Source: CAXSDR01 sp964236445 (lineage in GTDB: Bacteria; Actinomycetota; Actinomycetes; Motilibacterales; Motilibacteraceae). From it: DNA of 51,455 bases. Under the pieces are notes generated by a model, which ran no database searches, was not told the origin of the DNA, and worked only from the letters and a program-made list of their open reading frames with translations. Every line of letters starts with the position of its first letter. The first letter of the stretch is position 1. Positions 7,987 through 17,535 of this stretch are shown piece by piece. The translations under genes and the position numbers were made by a program. The stretch covers positions 1-51,455 of the forward strand of contig CAXSDR010000011.1 of assembly GCA_964236445.1 (NCBI GenBank), read 5' to 3'.

Positions 7987-8724
7987 GTGGAGCACTCAGG
8001 CACTGACAGGAAACCCCCGGGCGACGTCCGGCCCAAGACCGTGCTCGTCATCGAGGACGATGCGACGATCGCACGGGCCGTCGAGGCGCGCCTGCTGGCC
8101 GAGGGCTATGACGTCGTCGTGGCGTTCGACGGGCCGTCCGGCGTGCAGGCGGCCGAGACGTGCAGGGCCGACCTGGTCGTGCTGGATGTGATGCTGCCGG
8201 GATATGACGGCTATGAAGTCTGCCGCCGGGTGCAGCGGGCACGGCCCGTGCCCGTCATCATGCTGACCGCCCGGTCCGACGAGGCCGACACGCTCGTCGG
8301 GCTCGCCGTCGGCGCCGACGACTACCTCACGAAACCGTTCAGCCCCCGCGAGCTGGTCGCGCGCATCGCCGCCCTGCTGCGCCGGGTGGAGCGGGCACGC
8401 GAGCTCGCGCAGCAACCGGGCCCGGATGCCGGGGCCACCGTCACCCTGGGCGACGTCAGCCTCGACGTGGCCGCTCGGCGCGTGTCCTGCCGAGGCGACG
8501 AGGTGCACCTCACGCCCACGGAGTTCGACATCCTGACGACCTTCGTCGACCATCCCCGCACCGTCCTGACACGTGACCAGCTCGTCGCGCAGGTGCGCGA
8601 CTGGGTCGAACCGGCGGGCACGCGACTCGTCGACAGCCACATCAAGGCGCTGCGCCGCAAGCTCGGGCACGACGTCATCCGCACCGTGCACGGCGTCGGC
8701 TACGCCCTGGGTCGCGAGACGTGA
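7987..8724 (+). CDS. OmpR/PhoB-family response regulator
   Basis: The 245-residue protein starts at GTG 7987. The receiver domain (about 17-130) has the acidic pair IEDD, phospho-acceptor Asp67 in VLDVMLPG, Thr94 and Lys116 in LTKPF. A winged-helix domain (about 150-243) shows LTPTEFDIL and the typical ending VIRTVHGVGYAL. It should bind DNA when phosphorylated by the kinase encoded next, whose GTG start overlaps its stop (GTGA). The pair sits directly upstream of kgd, an order I believe also occurs in Streptomyces. Confidence 0.95.
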   Translation: MEHSGTDRKPPGDVRPKTVLVIEDDATIARAVEARLLAEGYDVVVAFDGPSGVQAAETCRADLVVLDVMLPGYDGYEVCRRVQRARPVPVIMLTARSDEADTLVGLAVGADDYLTKPFSPRELVARIAALLRRVERARELAQQPGPDAGATVTLGDVSLDVAARRVSCRGDEVHLTPTEFDILTTFVDHPRTVLTRDQLVAQVRDWVEPAGTRLVDSHIKALRRKLGHDVIRTVHGVGYALGRET

Positions 8725-9791
8725 GCCCCCTCAGCACGCGCGCGCTGCGCCCCTTGGACCGGCTGCGGTCGCTCAAGGTGAAGCTCGGCGTCCTGGTGAT
8801 GATGACGAGTTCAGCCGTCGCGATCCTCACCTGGTTCGGGTTGCTCGAGCTGGGGTGGTATCCCCGCTACACCCTTCCCGTTGCCGTGCTGGCCGCGATG
8901 GGCGTCACCCAGCTGTTGGCGCGGGGCATGGTCTCGCCGTTGCGTGAGCTGACCGCGGCCGCGCGGGCGATGGCCCGCGGCGACTACACCCGTCGCGTGC
9001 AGGCGTCGAGCCGTGACGAGGTCGGGGAGGCGGCCCGCGCGTTCAACACCATGGCGGCCGACCTCGCCGACGCCGACCGGCAGCGACGTGAGCTGCTCGC
9101 CAACGTCTCCCACGAGCTGCGTACGCCTGTCGCGGGCCTGCAGGCCCTGCTGGAGAACCTGGTGGACGGCGTGACCCCCGTCGACGCCGGGACGCTCGGC
9201 GCGGCGCTCACGCAGACGCAGCGGCTCGGCCGGCTCGTCACCGAGCTGCTCGACATCGCCGCGGTCGACGGCGGCCAGGTGCCGCTTCGGCGTACGGCGC
9301 TGCACGTGGCGCCCCTGCTCGACCAGGCGGTGAACGAAGCACGGATGGGCGGGCGAGCAGTCGCGTTCGTGTGCCGGTGCCCGGCCGACCTGACCGCCTG
9401 GGCCGACGAGCAGCGGCTGCTCCAGGTCGTCGCGAACCTGCTCGACAATGCCGCGCGCCACGGGCCGCCCGGGTCGGCGGTGCAGCTGGTCGCGTGCGCC
9501 ACCGCGACGGGCGGGCTGCGGCTGGAGGTCAGCGACGAGGGACCGGGCATCCCTGCTGCCGACCGCGAGCGGGTGTTCGACCGCTTCACCCGCGGGAACG
9601 GCGCCGACCCCGACGACGGCGGCACGGGCCTCGGCCTCGCGATCAGCCGGTGGCTCGTCGAGCTGCACGCCGGAACGATCCGCGTCGTCGACGGGCAGGT
9701 GGGCGCGCTCATCCGCGTCGAGCTGCCCGGTGCACCGCACCGGCAGAGCCTCCAGAACCCCCATACCTCTCAGGAGCCTTCCCGTGGCTGA
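8721..9791 (+). CDS. Membrane sensor histidine kinase
   Basis: The 356-residue protein is the partner of the upstream regulator (4-nt overlap). Two hydrophobic segments lie at about 20-42 and 50-68 with almost no external loop, so the signal is probably sensed in or at the membrane. A HAMP domain follows (about 68-120). The H box NVSHELRTP carries the likely phosphorylated His131. The ATPase part has the N box (LLDNAARHG), G1 (DEGPGIP) and G2 (GTGLGLAI). The stop overlaps the start of the DUF4173 gene, so all three are probably one operon. Confidence 0.95.
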   Translation: MSPLSTRALRPLDRLRSLKVKLGVLVMMTSSAVAILTWFGLLELGWYPRYTLPVAVLAAMGVTQLLARGMVSPLRELTAAARAMARGDYTRRVQASSRDEVGEAARAFNTMAADLADADRQRRELLANVSHELRTPVAGLQALLENLVDGVTPVDAGTLGAALTQTQRLGRLVTELLDIAAVDGGQVPLRRTALHVAPLLDQAVNEARMGGRAVAFVCRCPADLTAWADEQRLLQVVANLLDNAARHGPPGSAVQLVACATATGGLRLEVSDEGPGIPAADRERVFDRFTRGNGADPDDGGTGLGLAISRWLVELHAGTIRVVDGQVGALIRVELPGAPHRQSLQNPHTSQEPSRG

Positions 9792-11298
9792 CACCCTTGC
9801 GCCGCACCCTGGCTCCATTCCTGCACGAGCGCAGGACACCTCCGGCGCCATCGCCGAAGCCGTGCGCGACGTCTGGCCGGACCCGGACGGCCCGCTTTCG
9901 CGCCGCACCGTACTGCTCGTCGCGGCGGCCGCGGCGGCCGGTGCCGGCGTCCCGTTCGCCGACGCCGGAGTCGGCGTGCTGCTCGCCGGAGTGGCCACGG
10001 CGGCGGCAGCGGCGTCGGCGGTGCCCGGCGGCGTACGCGCGGTGCCGCGGCTGCGTCCGGACCGGGTCGCGCTCGGCGTGCTCAGCATCGCCCTGCTGGG
10101 GGTCGTCGTGCTGCGCGATGCGCCGTGGCTGGTGTCACTGTGCCTGCTGGCAGCGGGCGGCTGCGGCGCCCTCGCCGTGACGGGGACCCGGACGTTCGCC
10201 GGAGCCGTCCTGTCGGGGCTCACGGTGCCGGTCGCGGCGCTGCGAGGCCTCCCCTGGCTGCGCCGCAGCCTGCCGGGCATGCCTCGATCCGTTGTGACGC
10301 TGCCACTGCTGCGGGTCGTCGCCGGCACGGCTGTGCTCCTCGCCACGGTCGGCGGGCTGCTCGCGGGCGGCGACGCTGTCTTCGCGTCGCTGCTCGGCCA
10401 CGTCGTCCCGCAGCTGCGCCTCGACAGCTTCGTGGCCCGAGGGGTAGGCGCCGCGATGGTCGGCGGCTTCGCGCTCTGTGCGGCCTACGCAGCGGCGGCC
10501 CCGCCCCGCTGGGACACGCTGGCACCCGACGCCGGCCGCACCGCCTCGGCCCTGGAGTGGGCCGTCCCTGTGGTGGCGCTCGACCTGCTGCTCGGCGGCT
10601 GGCTGCTCGTGCAGGTGGTGGCGGCCTTCGGTGGGGTCGACCGGATCCTGCACGAGCGGGGCATCACCTACGCGACCTACGCGCGCGAGGGCTTCGCCTA
10701 CCTCGTCGGCGTCACTCTCGTCGTCGGCGCCGTGCTGGTGCTCGCCGCGCGCAAGGCACCCACCACGTCGAGCCGGCTGCTCGTGCGCCTGGCCCTCGGC
10801 ACGCTGTGCCTGCTGACCCTCGGCGTGGTCGGCTGCGCGCTGCGCCGGCTCGGGCTCTACGAGCACGCGTTCGGCATGACGCGCGCGCGGTTGTTCGCCG
10901 GGGTCAGCGAGGCCTGGGTCGGCTTCGTCGTCGTGCTCGGCCTGGTGGCCGGCGTGCGGTGGCGCTCAGGGTGGCTGGCGCGCGCCGTTCCCGCGAGCGC
11001 AGCCCTCGTGATGCTGGGCCTGGCCCTGGTCGACCCGGACGCTGTCGTGGCACGGTCCGACGTGGCACGGTTCGAGCGCACCGGCGCGATCGACACCGGT
11101 TATCTCGGTCGGCTCTCGGCCGATGCCGTCGCCGCCCTGGACCGGCTTCCGGAGCCACAGCGCTCCTGCGCGCTGGCGTCGATCGCCCTGCGGCTCGACG
11201 AACAGCAGGGTGGCTGGGTCGGGGGCAACGTCTCGCGCTCCACCGCGCGCGGGCTGCTGTCGCGCCGCCCGCTGCGGCCGTGCAGCGACATCCGCTGA
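9784..11298 (+). CDS. DUF4173/DUF4153 multi-pass membrane protein
   Basis: GTG 9784 has CAGGAG about 8 nt upstream and overlaps the kinase stop by 8 nt; the frame is open further upstream, but that part is antisense-like. The protein has 504 residues and about ten to twelve hydrophobic segments. Features typical of DUF4173 are TYATYAREGF in the middle and the C-terminal DPDAVVARSDVARF block followed by a short soluble tail. The function of the family is unknown. Coupling to the two-component genes suggests a cell-envelope role or a part in sensing. Confidence 0.85.
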   Translation: MADTLAPHPGSIPARAQDTSGAIAEAVRDVWPDPDGPLSRRTVLLVAAAAAAGAGVPFADAGVGVLLAGVATAAAAASAVPGGVRAVPRLRPDRVALGVLSIALLGVVVLRDAPWLVSLCLLAAGGCGALAVTGTRTFAGAVLSGLTVPVAALRGLPWLRRSLPGMPRSVVTLPLLRVVAGTAVLLATVGGLLAGGDAVFASLLGHVVPQLRLDSFVARGVGAAMVGGFALCAAYAAAAPPRWDTLAPDAGRTASALEWAVPVVALDLLLGGWLLVQVVAAFGGVDRILHERGITYATYAREGFAYLVGVTLVVGAVLVLAARKAPTTSSRLLVRLALGTLCLLTLGVVGCALRRLGLYEHAFGMTRARLFAGVSEAWVGFVVVLGLVAGVRWRSGWLARAVPASAALVMLGLALVDPDAVVARSDVARFERTGAIDTGYLGRLSADAVAALDRLPEPQRSCALASIALRLDEQQGGWVGGNVSRSTARGLLSRRPLRPCSDIR

Positions 11299-11300
11299 GC

Positions 11301-11315
11301 CTGCGGACGCCGCAG
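11301..11315 (+). terminator. Short GC hairpin after the DUF4173 gene
   Basis: CTGCGG (11301-11306) pairs with CCGCAG (11310-11315) around a 3-nt loop, directly after the DUF4173 stop and before the kgd leader. It is followed by TTCAG, not a T run. Confidence 0.5.
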
Positions 11316-11444
11316 TTCAGCCGAACATCGACCACCCGGGTCAAGGTGCGCGTCTGGGCGCCGAAAAGAAGGGCAGGACCCTCTGGGGCGGGGCGCTGGG
11401 CACAGCGTGAGAACGAGGACTAGCCTGGAGAACCGCTCCGGCCA

Positions 11445-14400
11445 TTGTCGACGACGCGGAAGAAGGCGAACCCCGCCGTGCCAAGACCCTCGTCCTCTCA
11501 GGACGACCCACTAGCAGCCTTCGGGCCCAACGAGTGGCTCGTCGAGGAGATGTTCGAGCAGTACAAGCGCGAACCCCGCTCCGTCGACCGCGCTTGGTGG
11601 GACTTCTTCGAGGACTACAAGCGCAAGCAGGCCAACGGCCTTGCGGCGCTCCCTGCCGCCAATGGTTCGGCACCTCACAGCTCAGCGGCCAACGGCACCG
11701 CGGCCAACGGCTCCGCCGCCCGGTCGACGACGGCTGTTGCAGCCGCGGCTGCGGCTGCGCCGACCCCGCCCACAGCGGCGCCGACCGCCGTCCGCACCGT
11801 CGACCGTGTCCTGCGCGCCGACGCGGCGCGCACCACGACACCCGCGAGCGACCCCACGCCGCCTACCAACACGGTCAACCAGCCGACCCGGGTCACCGCC
11901 CCCGCCCCAGCCGCGCCGGAGAAGGTCGCGCCGACGCCGCTGCGCGGTCCCGCCGCACGTGTGGTGGTCAACATGGAGGCGTCGCTCGAGGTCCCGACGG
12001 CCACGAGCGTGCGCGCGATCCCGGCGAAGCTGCTGACGGACAACCGCATCGTCATCAACAACCACCTCGCCCGCGGGCGGGGCGGCAAGGTGTCGTTCAC
12101 CCATCTGATCGGCTATGCGATCGTGCGGGCCCTCAAGGACCTGCCCGCGATGAACGTCTCCTACGTCGAGGTCGACGGCAAGCCTGCGGCCGTCCACCCG
12201 CAGCACGTCGGTCTGGCCATCGCCATCGACCTGGTCAAACCCGACGGCACCCACCAGCTGCTGGTTCCGGCCGTCAAGCGGGCCGACACCGTCGACTTCG
12301 CCGGGTTCTGGGCCGCCTACGAAGATGTCGTACGCCGCGCTCGCGCCGGCAAGCTCACGACAGACGACTTCGCCGACGCCACGATCAGCCTCACCAACCC
12401 CGGCACGATCGGCACCGTGCACTCCGTGCCCCGCCTGATGAAGGGCCAGGGGTGCATCGTCGGCGTCGGGGCGCTGGAATATCCCGCCGAATACGAGGGT
12501 GCGTCGACCGAGACCCTTGCCCGCCTGGCCGTCAGCAAGGTCATCACGCTGACGTCGACCTATGACCACCGCGTCATCCAAGGTGCGCAGTCAGGCGACT
12601 TCCTGCGCCGCGTCCACCAGCTGCTGCTTGGCGGCGACGGCTTCTACGACGAGGTCTTCCGCGCGCTGCGCATCCCCTACGAGCCCATCCGCTGGGCGCG
12701 CGACGTGCCGGCCTCCCACGAGGACGACATCACCAAGCAGGCGCGCGTGCAGGAGCTGATCCACGCCTACCGCGTCCGCGGCCACCTCATGGCCGACACC
12801 GACCCGCTGGAGTTCCGCCAGCGCAGTCACCCCGATCTCGACGTCGTCAACCACGGCCTCACGCTGTGGGACCTCGACCGTGAGTTCGCCACCGGTGGCT
12901 TTGCCGGCAAGCCCATGGCCACGCTGCGGGAGATCCTCGGCTCGCTGCGCGACGCCTATTGCCGTCGTGTCGGCGTCGAATACATGCACATCCAAGATCC
13001 CGACGAGCGACACTGGGTGCAGGAGCGCATCGAGGTCGCACACCAGAAGCCCAGGCGCGACGACCAGCTGCGCATCCTGCGCCGGCTCAACGCAGCCGAG
13101 GCGTTCGAGACGTTCCTGCAGACCAAGTTCGTCGGGCAGAAGAGGTTCTCGCTCGAGGGCGGCGAGTCGCTCGTGCCTCTCATCGACGCGCTGCTGTCAG
13201 CGGCTGCGGACGCCAATATCGACGAGGCCTGCATCGGCATGCCGCATCGCGGGCGGCTCAACATCCTCGCCAATATCGCTGGCAAGAGCTATGCGCAGAT
13301 CTTCCGTGAGTTCGAGGGCAACCAGGACCCGCGGTCGGTCCAGGGCTCCGGCGACGTGAAATACCACCTCGGCACCGTCGGCGAGTTCACCGCGCCGAGC
13401 GGCAACACCTGCAAGGTCTATCTCGCCGCGAACCCGTCGCACCTCGAGGCGGTCAACCCGGTGCTCGAGGGCATCGTGCGCGCCAAGCAGGACCAGCTCA
13501 ACCGTGGCGGCGGCGAGAGCGGTTTCACCGTTCTGCCCGTGCTCATGCACGGCGATGCCGCCTTCGCCGGGCAGGGTGTCGTCGCCGAGACGCTCAACCT
13601 GTCACAGCTGCGTGGCTACCGCACCGGTGGCACGGTGCACGTGGTCGTCAACAACCAGGTCGGCTTCACGACGTCGCCCGCGTCGTCGCGCTCGTCGTTC
13701 TACTGCACCGACGTCGCGCGCATGATCCAGGCACCGATCTTCCACGTGAACGGCGACGACCCCGAGGCCTGCGCACGTGTCGCGCGGCTCGCCTTCGAGT
13801 TCCGCCAGAAGTTCCGGAAAGACGTCGTGATCGACATGGTGTGCTATCGCCGCCGCGGTCACAACGAGGGTGACGACCCGTCCATGACGCAGCCGCTGAT
13901 GTATTCCCTCATCGAGCAGAAGCGCTCGGTCCGCAAGCTCTACACCGAGTCCCTCATCGGGCGGGGCGACATCAGCGTCGAGGAGGCCGAGCAGGCGCTC
14001 CGCGACTACCAGGAGCAGCTCGAGCGCGTCTTCATCGAGACCCGCGACTCCTCACCGAAGGCTGACTCGGGCAACCTGGATCGCCCCGCCGAAGAAGAAT
14101 CCGCGCACGCGCAGATCCATGAGTCGGCCGTCTCGATGCAGGTGATCGAGCGGGTCTCCGACGCGCACCTCGCCGTCCCCGCCGGCTTCGTCGTGCACCC
14201 GAAGCTCCGGCCGCTGCTCGAGAAGCGTGCCGCCATGCCGCAGCAGGGCGGCATCGACTGGGCGATGGGTGAGCTCTACGCCTTCGGATCGCTGCTGATG
14301 GAAGGCGTACGCGTCCGGCTGGCCGGCCAGGACAGCCGCCGCGGCACGTTCGTGCAGCGCCATGCCGTCCTCACCGACAAGAACACCGGCGCCGAGTGGA

Positions 14401-15284
14401 CCCCGCTCGCGAACCTCAGTGACGGGCAGGGACGCTTCTACGTCTACGACTCGCTGCTGAGCGAGTTCGCGGCGATGGGCTTCGAATACGGCTACTCCGT
14501 GGTGCGGCCCGAGGCGCTGGTGCTCTGGGAGGCGCAGTTCGGCGACTTCGTCAACGGCGGCCAGTCGATCGTGGACGAGTTCATCTCCTCGTCCGAGCAG
14601 AAGTGGGGCCAGCGGTCCTCCGTCGTGCTGCTGCTGCCGCACGGCTTCGAGGGCCAGGGACCCGACCACTCGTCGGCTCGCATCGAGCGGTTCCTCCAGC
14701 TGTGCGCCGAGGACAACATGACGGTCGCCGCGCCGTCCACGCCAGCGAGCTATTTCCACCTGCTCCGGCGACAGGCCTACGCGCAGCCGCGGCGCCCGCT
14801 CATCGTGGCGACCCCCAAGTCGATGCTGCGCCTCAAGGCGGCGACCTCGACGGCGGCCGAGCTCACGAGCGGCTCGTTCCAGCCGGTGCTCGACGACACG
14901 GCGTCGCTCGACCCGGCGCGTGTCGACCGGGTGCTGCTCTGCTCGGGCAAGGTCTACTGGGACCTCGTGGCCGGGCGCACCGAGCGCATGGGCGAGGGCG
15001 GCGACCGCACCGCGATCCTACGGCTCGAGCAGCTCGCGCCCCTGCCGATCGACGAGGTGCTTGCCACCGTCGACCGCTATCCGGGTGCCGAGCTCGTGTG
15101 GGTGCAGGAGGAGCCGGCGAACCAGGGACCCTGGCCGCACGTCGCGCTCAACCTCCTCGAGCGCCTCGACGGGCGGGCCATGCGGCGGGTGTCGCGACCG
15201 GCCTCGGCGTCGCCGGCGGTCGGCTCGCACAAGGCCCACGAACAGGAGCAGCGCGGGCTTGTCGAGTCCGCGTTCGCGCGCTGA
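11445..15284 (+). CDS. kgd: Multifunctional 2-oxoglutarate decarboxylase/dehydrogenase E1-E2 fusion
   Basis: The 1279-residue enzyme has the fused layout found in mycobacteria, corynebacteria and Streptomyces. It has an N-terminal helix (GPNEWLVEEMFEQYK) and an Ala/Thr/Pro-rich linker (about 70-165). An E2-type succinyltransferase domain follows (about 175-400, with the catalytic motif TYDHRVIQG). The E1 thiamine-diphosphate domain takes the rest: MPHRGRLNIL, GDVKYHLG, HGDAAFAGQG, YRRRGHNEGDDP. It converts 2-oxoglutarate in the TCA cycle, giving succinyl-CoA within a mixed complex, or succinic semialdehyde. The start is uncertain: TTG 11445 gives the longest form, while GTG 11478 has a closer purine-rich GGAAGAAGG. 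It lies downstream of the two-component operon. Confidence 0.96.
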   Translation: MSTTRKKANPAVPRPSSSQDDPLAAFGPNEWLVEEMFEQYKREPRSVDRAWWDFFEDYKRKQANGLAALPAANGSAPHSSAANGTAANGSAARSTTAVAAAAAAAPTPPTAAPTAVRTVDRVLRADAARTTTPASDPTPPTNTVNQPTRVTAPAPAAPEKVAPTPLRGPAARVVVNMEASLEVPTATSVRAIPAKLLTDNRIVINNHLARGRGGKVSFTHLIGYAIVRALKDLPAMNVSYVEVDGKPAAVHPQHVGLAIAIDLVKPDGTHQLLVPAVKRADTVDFAGFWAAYEDVVRRARAGKLTTDDFADATISLTNPGTIGTVHSVPRLMKGQGCIVGVGALEYPAEYEGASTETLARLAVSKVITLTSTYDHRVIQGAQSGDFLRRVHQLLLGGDGFYDEVFRALRIPYEPIRWARDVPASHEDDITKQARVQELIHAYRVRGHLMADTDPLEFRQRSHPDLDVVNHGLTLWDLDREFATGGFAGKPMATLREILGSLRDAYCRRVGVEYMHIQDPDERHWVQERIEVAHQKPRRDDQLRILRRLNAAEAFETFLQTKFVGQKRFSLEGGESLVPLIDALLSAAADANIDEACIGMPHRGRLNILANIAGKSYAQIFREFEGNQDPRSVQGSGDVKYHLGTVGEFTAPSGNTCKVYLAANPSHLEAVNPVLEGIVRAKQDQLNRGGGESGFTVLPVLMHGDAAFAGQGVVAETLNLSQLRGYRTGGTVHVVVNNQVGFTTSPASSRSSFYCTDVARMIQAPIFHVNGDDPEACARVARLAFEFRQKFRKDVVIDMVCYRRRGHNEGDDPSMTQPLMYSLIEQKRSVRKLYTESLIGRGDISVEEAEQALRDYQEQLERVFIETRDSSPKADSGNLDRPAEEESAHAQIHESAVSMQVIERVSDAHLAVPAGFVVHPKLRPLLEKRAAMPQQGGIDWAMGELYAFGSLLMEGVRVRLAGQDSRRGTFVQRHAVLTDKNTGAEWTPLANLSDGQGRFYVYDSLLSEFAAMGFEYGYSVVRPEALVLWEAQFGDFVNGGQSIVDEFISSSEQKWGQRSSVVLLLPHGFEGQGPDHSSARIERFLQLCAEDNMTVAAPSTPASYFHLLRRQAYAQPRRPLIVATPKSMLRLKAATSTAAELTSGSFQPVLDDTASLDPARVDRVLLCSGKVYWDLVAGRTERMGEGGDRTAILRLEQLAPLPIDEVLATVDRYPGAELVWVQEEPANQGPWPHVALNLLERLDGRAMRRVSRPASASPAVGSHKAHEQEQRGLVESAFAR

Positions 15285-15296
15285 GAGGAAGCGGCG

Positions 15297-15470
15297 ATCT
15301 ACAACAGCGACCGCGGCATCGAGGAGCTCGAGCGCCGACGCGGCGGCGACGAGGTGACGCTCGGGTGGTTGGCCGAGCAGCTGCGCACGTTCGTCGATGT
15401 CCATCCCGAGCTGGAGATCCCTGTGGGCCAGCTGGCCACGTGGCTTGCCCGCGGCGACGACGACGACTGA
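15297..15470 (+). CDS. DUF6104-family small protein, apparently starting at ATC
   Basis: The frame from 15297 codes a 57-residue acidic protein, YNSDRGIEELERRRG..TLGWLAEQLRTFV..LATWLARGDDDD. It closely resembles the small DUF6104 proteins that I recall beginning MYFTDRGIEELEKRRG next to kgd in Streptomyces. The codon in the Met position is ATC. Between the kgd stop (15282-15284, same frame) and this codon there are only GAG, GAA, GCG and GCG, so no ATG, GTG or TTG start exists. GAGAGGAAG lies about 6 nt before the ATC, a correct ribosome-site position. Either ATC is the start codon, or an ATG was mutated or misread. An internal GTG would remove the conserved N-terminus. Confidence 0.75.
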   Translation: MYNSDRGIEELERRRGGDEVTLGWLAEQLRTFVDVHPELEIPVGQLATWLARGDDDD

Positions 15471-15482
15471 GCCGGCCGACGG

Positions 15483-16205
15483 TTGGACATCGACACCCGG
15501 TTCGTACGCCGCATCTCCTTGCGCCCCGGCGCGGCTGTCGCAGACGGGCAGTGGCCTTACACCCTCGAACCGGTGCGCCAGCTGCTCGGTGACGGGCTGA
15601 GCCTGCCCGCGGGCGTGACCTACCTCGTCGGCGAGAACGGCAGCGGCAAGTCGACGATCATCGAGGCGCTCGCGTCGGCGTACGGCCTCGGCCCCGAGGG
15701 CGGTTCGCGCGGGGCCGACCACGCGACGAGGCCCAGCAAGTCCTCGCTCGGCTCCGCGCTCCAGCTCACGCGTGGCGTCGGCGGCAGCCAGTGGTCGTTC
15801 TTCCTGCGCGCCGAGACGATGCACGGCTTCTACACCTACCTCGAGCGCAATCCCGGCCGCGGCAACGAGCCCGTCTTCCACGAGATGAGCCATGGTGAAG
15901 GTTTTCTGGAGGTGCTCCGGACACGCTTCGAGCGCCCCGGGCTCTATCTGCTCGACGAGCCGGAGTCGGCTCTCTCGTTCTCCTCGTGCCTCGCCCTCGC
16001 GGGGCTGCTGCACGAGCTGGCCGGGGCCGGCGCGCAGATCGTCTGCGCGACCCACTCCCCGCTGCTCACGGCCCTGCCGGGCGCGACGATCTTCGAGCTC
16101 GACGACACGGGGATCCACGCCCGCGCCTGGGAGGAACTGGCACTCGTCGACCACTGGAAGCGCTATCTGCAGACGCCGCAGGCCTATCTGCGACACATAC
16201 TCTGA
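15483..16205 (+). CDS. AAA/ABC-type ATPase, single domain
   Basis: The 240-residue protein starts at TTG 15483, 12 nt after the DUF6104 stop. It carries Walker A GENGSGKST (about 50-58), an ABC-like signature MSHGEGF, Walker B LYLLDEPESAL and the switch His in CATHSPLL. Such stand-alone ATPases are annotated as AAA family and related to RecF/SMC-like predicted ATP-binding proteins; no membrane partner is encoded here. The N-terminus is typical (RFVRRISLRPG). Its role is unknown. The ribosome site is weak, so coupling to the upstream genes is likely. Confidence 0.88.
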   Translation: MDIDTRFVRRISLRPGAAVADGQWPYTLEPVRQLLGDGLSLPAGVTYLVGENGSGKSTIIEALASAYGLGPEGGSRGADHATRPSKSSLGSALQLTRGVGGSQWSFFLRAETMHGFYTYLERNPGRGNEPVFHEMSHGEGFLEVLRTRFERPGLYLLDEPESALSFSSCLALAGLLHELAGAGAQIVCATHSPLLTALPGATIFELDDTGIHARAWEELALVDHWKRYLQTPQAYLRHIL

Positions 16206-16298
16206 CGACTCGACGAGACTCCCGGCGCACGGGCGTACGAACGTCGGACGGCTGTGCCCACGTGCGCGCAGGGGTCGCGCCCTGACAGGATGCCCACC

Positions 16299-16955
16299 GT
16301 GTCACAGACGAACGCACTGCCGCCCCCCGGTTGGTATCCCGACCCGTGGTCGGCTCCGACCACGAGGGCGAGCCGATGGTGGGACGGCAACCAGTGGACG
16401 CCGCACGCCGGCGCCGCTGCGGTGCAGAACAACGGCATGAGCCCGCAGGGCGTGCCCCTGGCGAGCCAGTGGGCGCGGCTCGGTGCCCGGATCATCGACG
16501 CCGTCCTCCTGGGAGTCCTGACCGTGGTCCCCGTGCTCGCGATCGGCTGGGCGCTGTTCTCCGACGTCGTGCGTCAGTGGATCGACATCGAGAGCGACTC
16601 CGGCCTCACGACCGAGGAGATGAGCCGCCGCTCGGACCTGCTGTGGCAGGACAACGGCGCCAAGGTGCTGCTGTTCTATGTCGTCGCCGGCGGCGCGCTG
16701 CTGGTCATCCAGATCGGCTACGAAGCGATCCTCACGCACAGATATGGTCAGACGCTCGGCAAGAAGCTGCTCGGCATCAAGGTCGTGCGCGTGCAGGACG
16801 GGCGCAACCAGTCCTTCGGCGGCGCGTTGGGCCGCGTGGCGATGCGGATCGTGCTGAGCAACATCTATGTCGACGACCTGTGGTGCCTGTGGGACAAGCC
16901 CTGGCGACAGTGCCTGCACGACAAGGTCGTCAAGACCGTGGTCGTCAAGGCCTGA
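16299..16955 (+). CDS. RDD-family membrane protein with N-terminal DUF2510 motif
   Basis: GTG 16299 has ACAGGA 8 nt upstream; ATG 16290 is in frame but would overlap that ribosome site. The N-terminal PPPGWYPDPW...WWDGNQWT is the DUF2510 Trp-rich motif. An RDD domain follows (about 65-215): ASQWARLGARIIDAVLL opens it, with three or four hydrophobic segments and GQTLGKKLLGIKVVR. The Arg-Asp-Asp residues that name the family are partly visible (ARLGARIID). RDD proteins are proposed to move ions or other ligands across the membrane; the substrate here is unknown. The CGNR regulator follows after 3 nt. Confidence 0.9.
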   Translation: MSQTNALPPPGWYPDPWSAPTTRASRWWDGNQWTPHAGAAAVQNNGMSPQGVPLASQWARLGARIIDAVLLGVLTVVPVLAIGWALFSDVVRQWIDIESDSGLTTEEMSRRSDLLWQDNGAKVLLFYVVAGGALLVIQIGYEAILTHRYGQTLGKKLLGIKVVRVQDGRNQSFGGALGRVAMRIVLSNIYVDDLWCLWDKPWRQCLHDKVVKTVVVKA

Positions 16956-16958
16956 TCG

Positions 16959-17516
16959 ATGCGGCTGGCTGACTATGCAGAGCTCAGCACCCGGCTGCTC
17001 AACACCGCGGCCACCGAGCGCGACCACGACCGCCTCGTGGACCTGCCCGACCTGCGCGCGCTCGTCGCGGACAACCCGCGATGGGTGGCGCTGAGCGCCG
17101 CCCACGACGTCGGCCTGCTGCGCGAGCTGCGGAGCGTCCTGCAGAACGTGTTCGAGGACGCCGCCGCGAGCAGGCCGCGGCGGGCGGTCGACCGGCTCAA
17201 CGCGCTCCTGGCCCGGTCGAGCGTGCGCCCCCAGCTCGTCTCGCACGACGGGTCCCTGCACCTGCACCTCGCGGAGCAGCCGACGAGCGTCGCCGCGTCC
17301 TACGGTGCCGCCGCTGCCATGGGTCTTGCGGTCCTGGTGACCGAGCACGGCATGGACCGCCTCGGCAGCTGCCAGGCCGGCGGGTGCGGGCACGTCTATC
17401 TCGACACGTCGGCGAACCGCTCGCGCCGCTACTGCTCCGAACGCTGCGCGACCCGCGAGAACGTCGCCGCCCACCGGGCGAGGCGTCGAGGCCACGCCGG
17501 CACCCCGCTCGCCTGA
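16959..17516 (+). CDS. CGNR zinc-finger regulatory protein (ABATE-type)
   Basis: The 185-residue protein starts 3 nt after the RDD gene stop. The N-terminal part is an ABATE-like stress-response domain. The C-terminal zinc finger is intact: Cys in GSCQAGGCGHVYLD, then SANRSRRYCSERCATRENV, the classic C-x4-C...CSxxCxxRxNV pattern. These proteins are putative transcription regulators in actinobacteria. The gene ends 19 nt from the end of a convergent gene, and no terminator hairpin is visible between them. Confidence 0.92.
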   Translation: MRLADYAELSTRLLNTAATERDHDRLVDLPDLRALVADNPRWVALSAAHDVGLLRELRSVLQNVFEDAAASRPRRAVDRLNALLARSSVRPQLVSHDGSLHLHLAEQPTSVAASYGAAAAMGLAVLVTEHGMDRLGSCQAGGCGHVYLDTSANRSRRYCSERCATRENVAAHRARRRGHAGTPLA

Positions 17517-17535
17517 CGTCCCGGCCGACGTGCGG

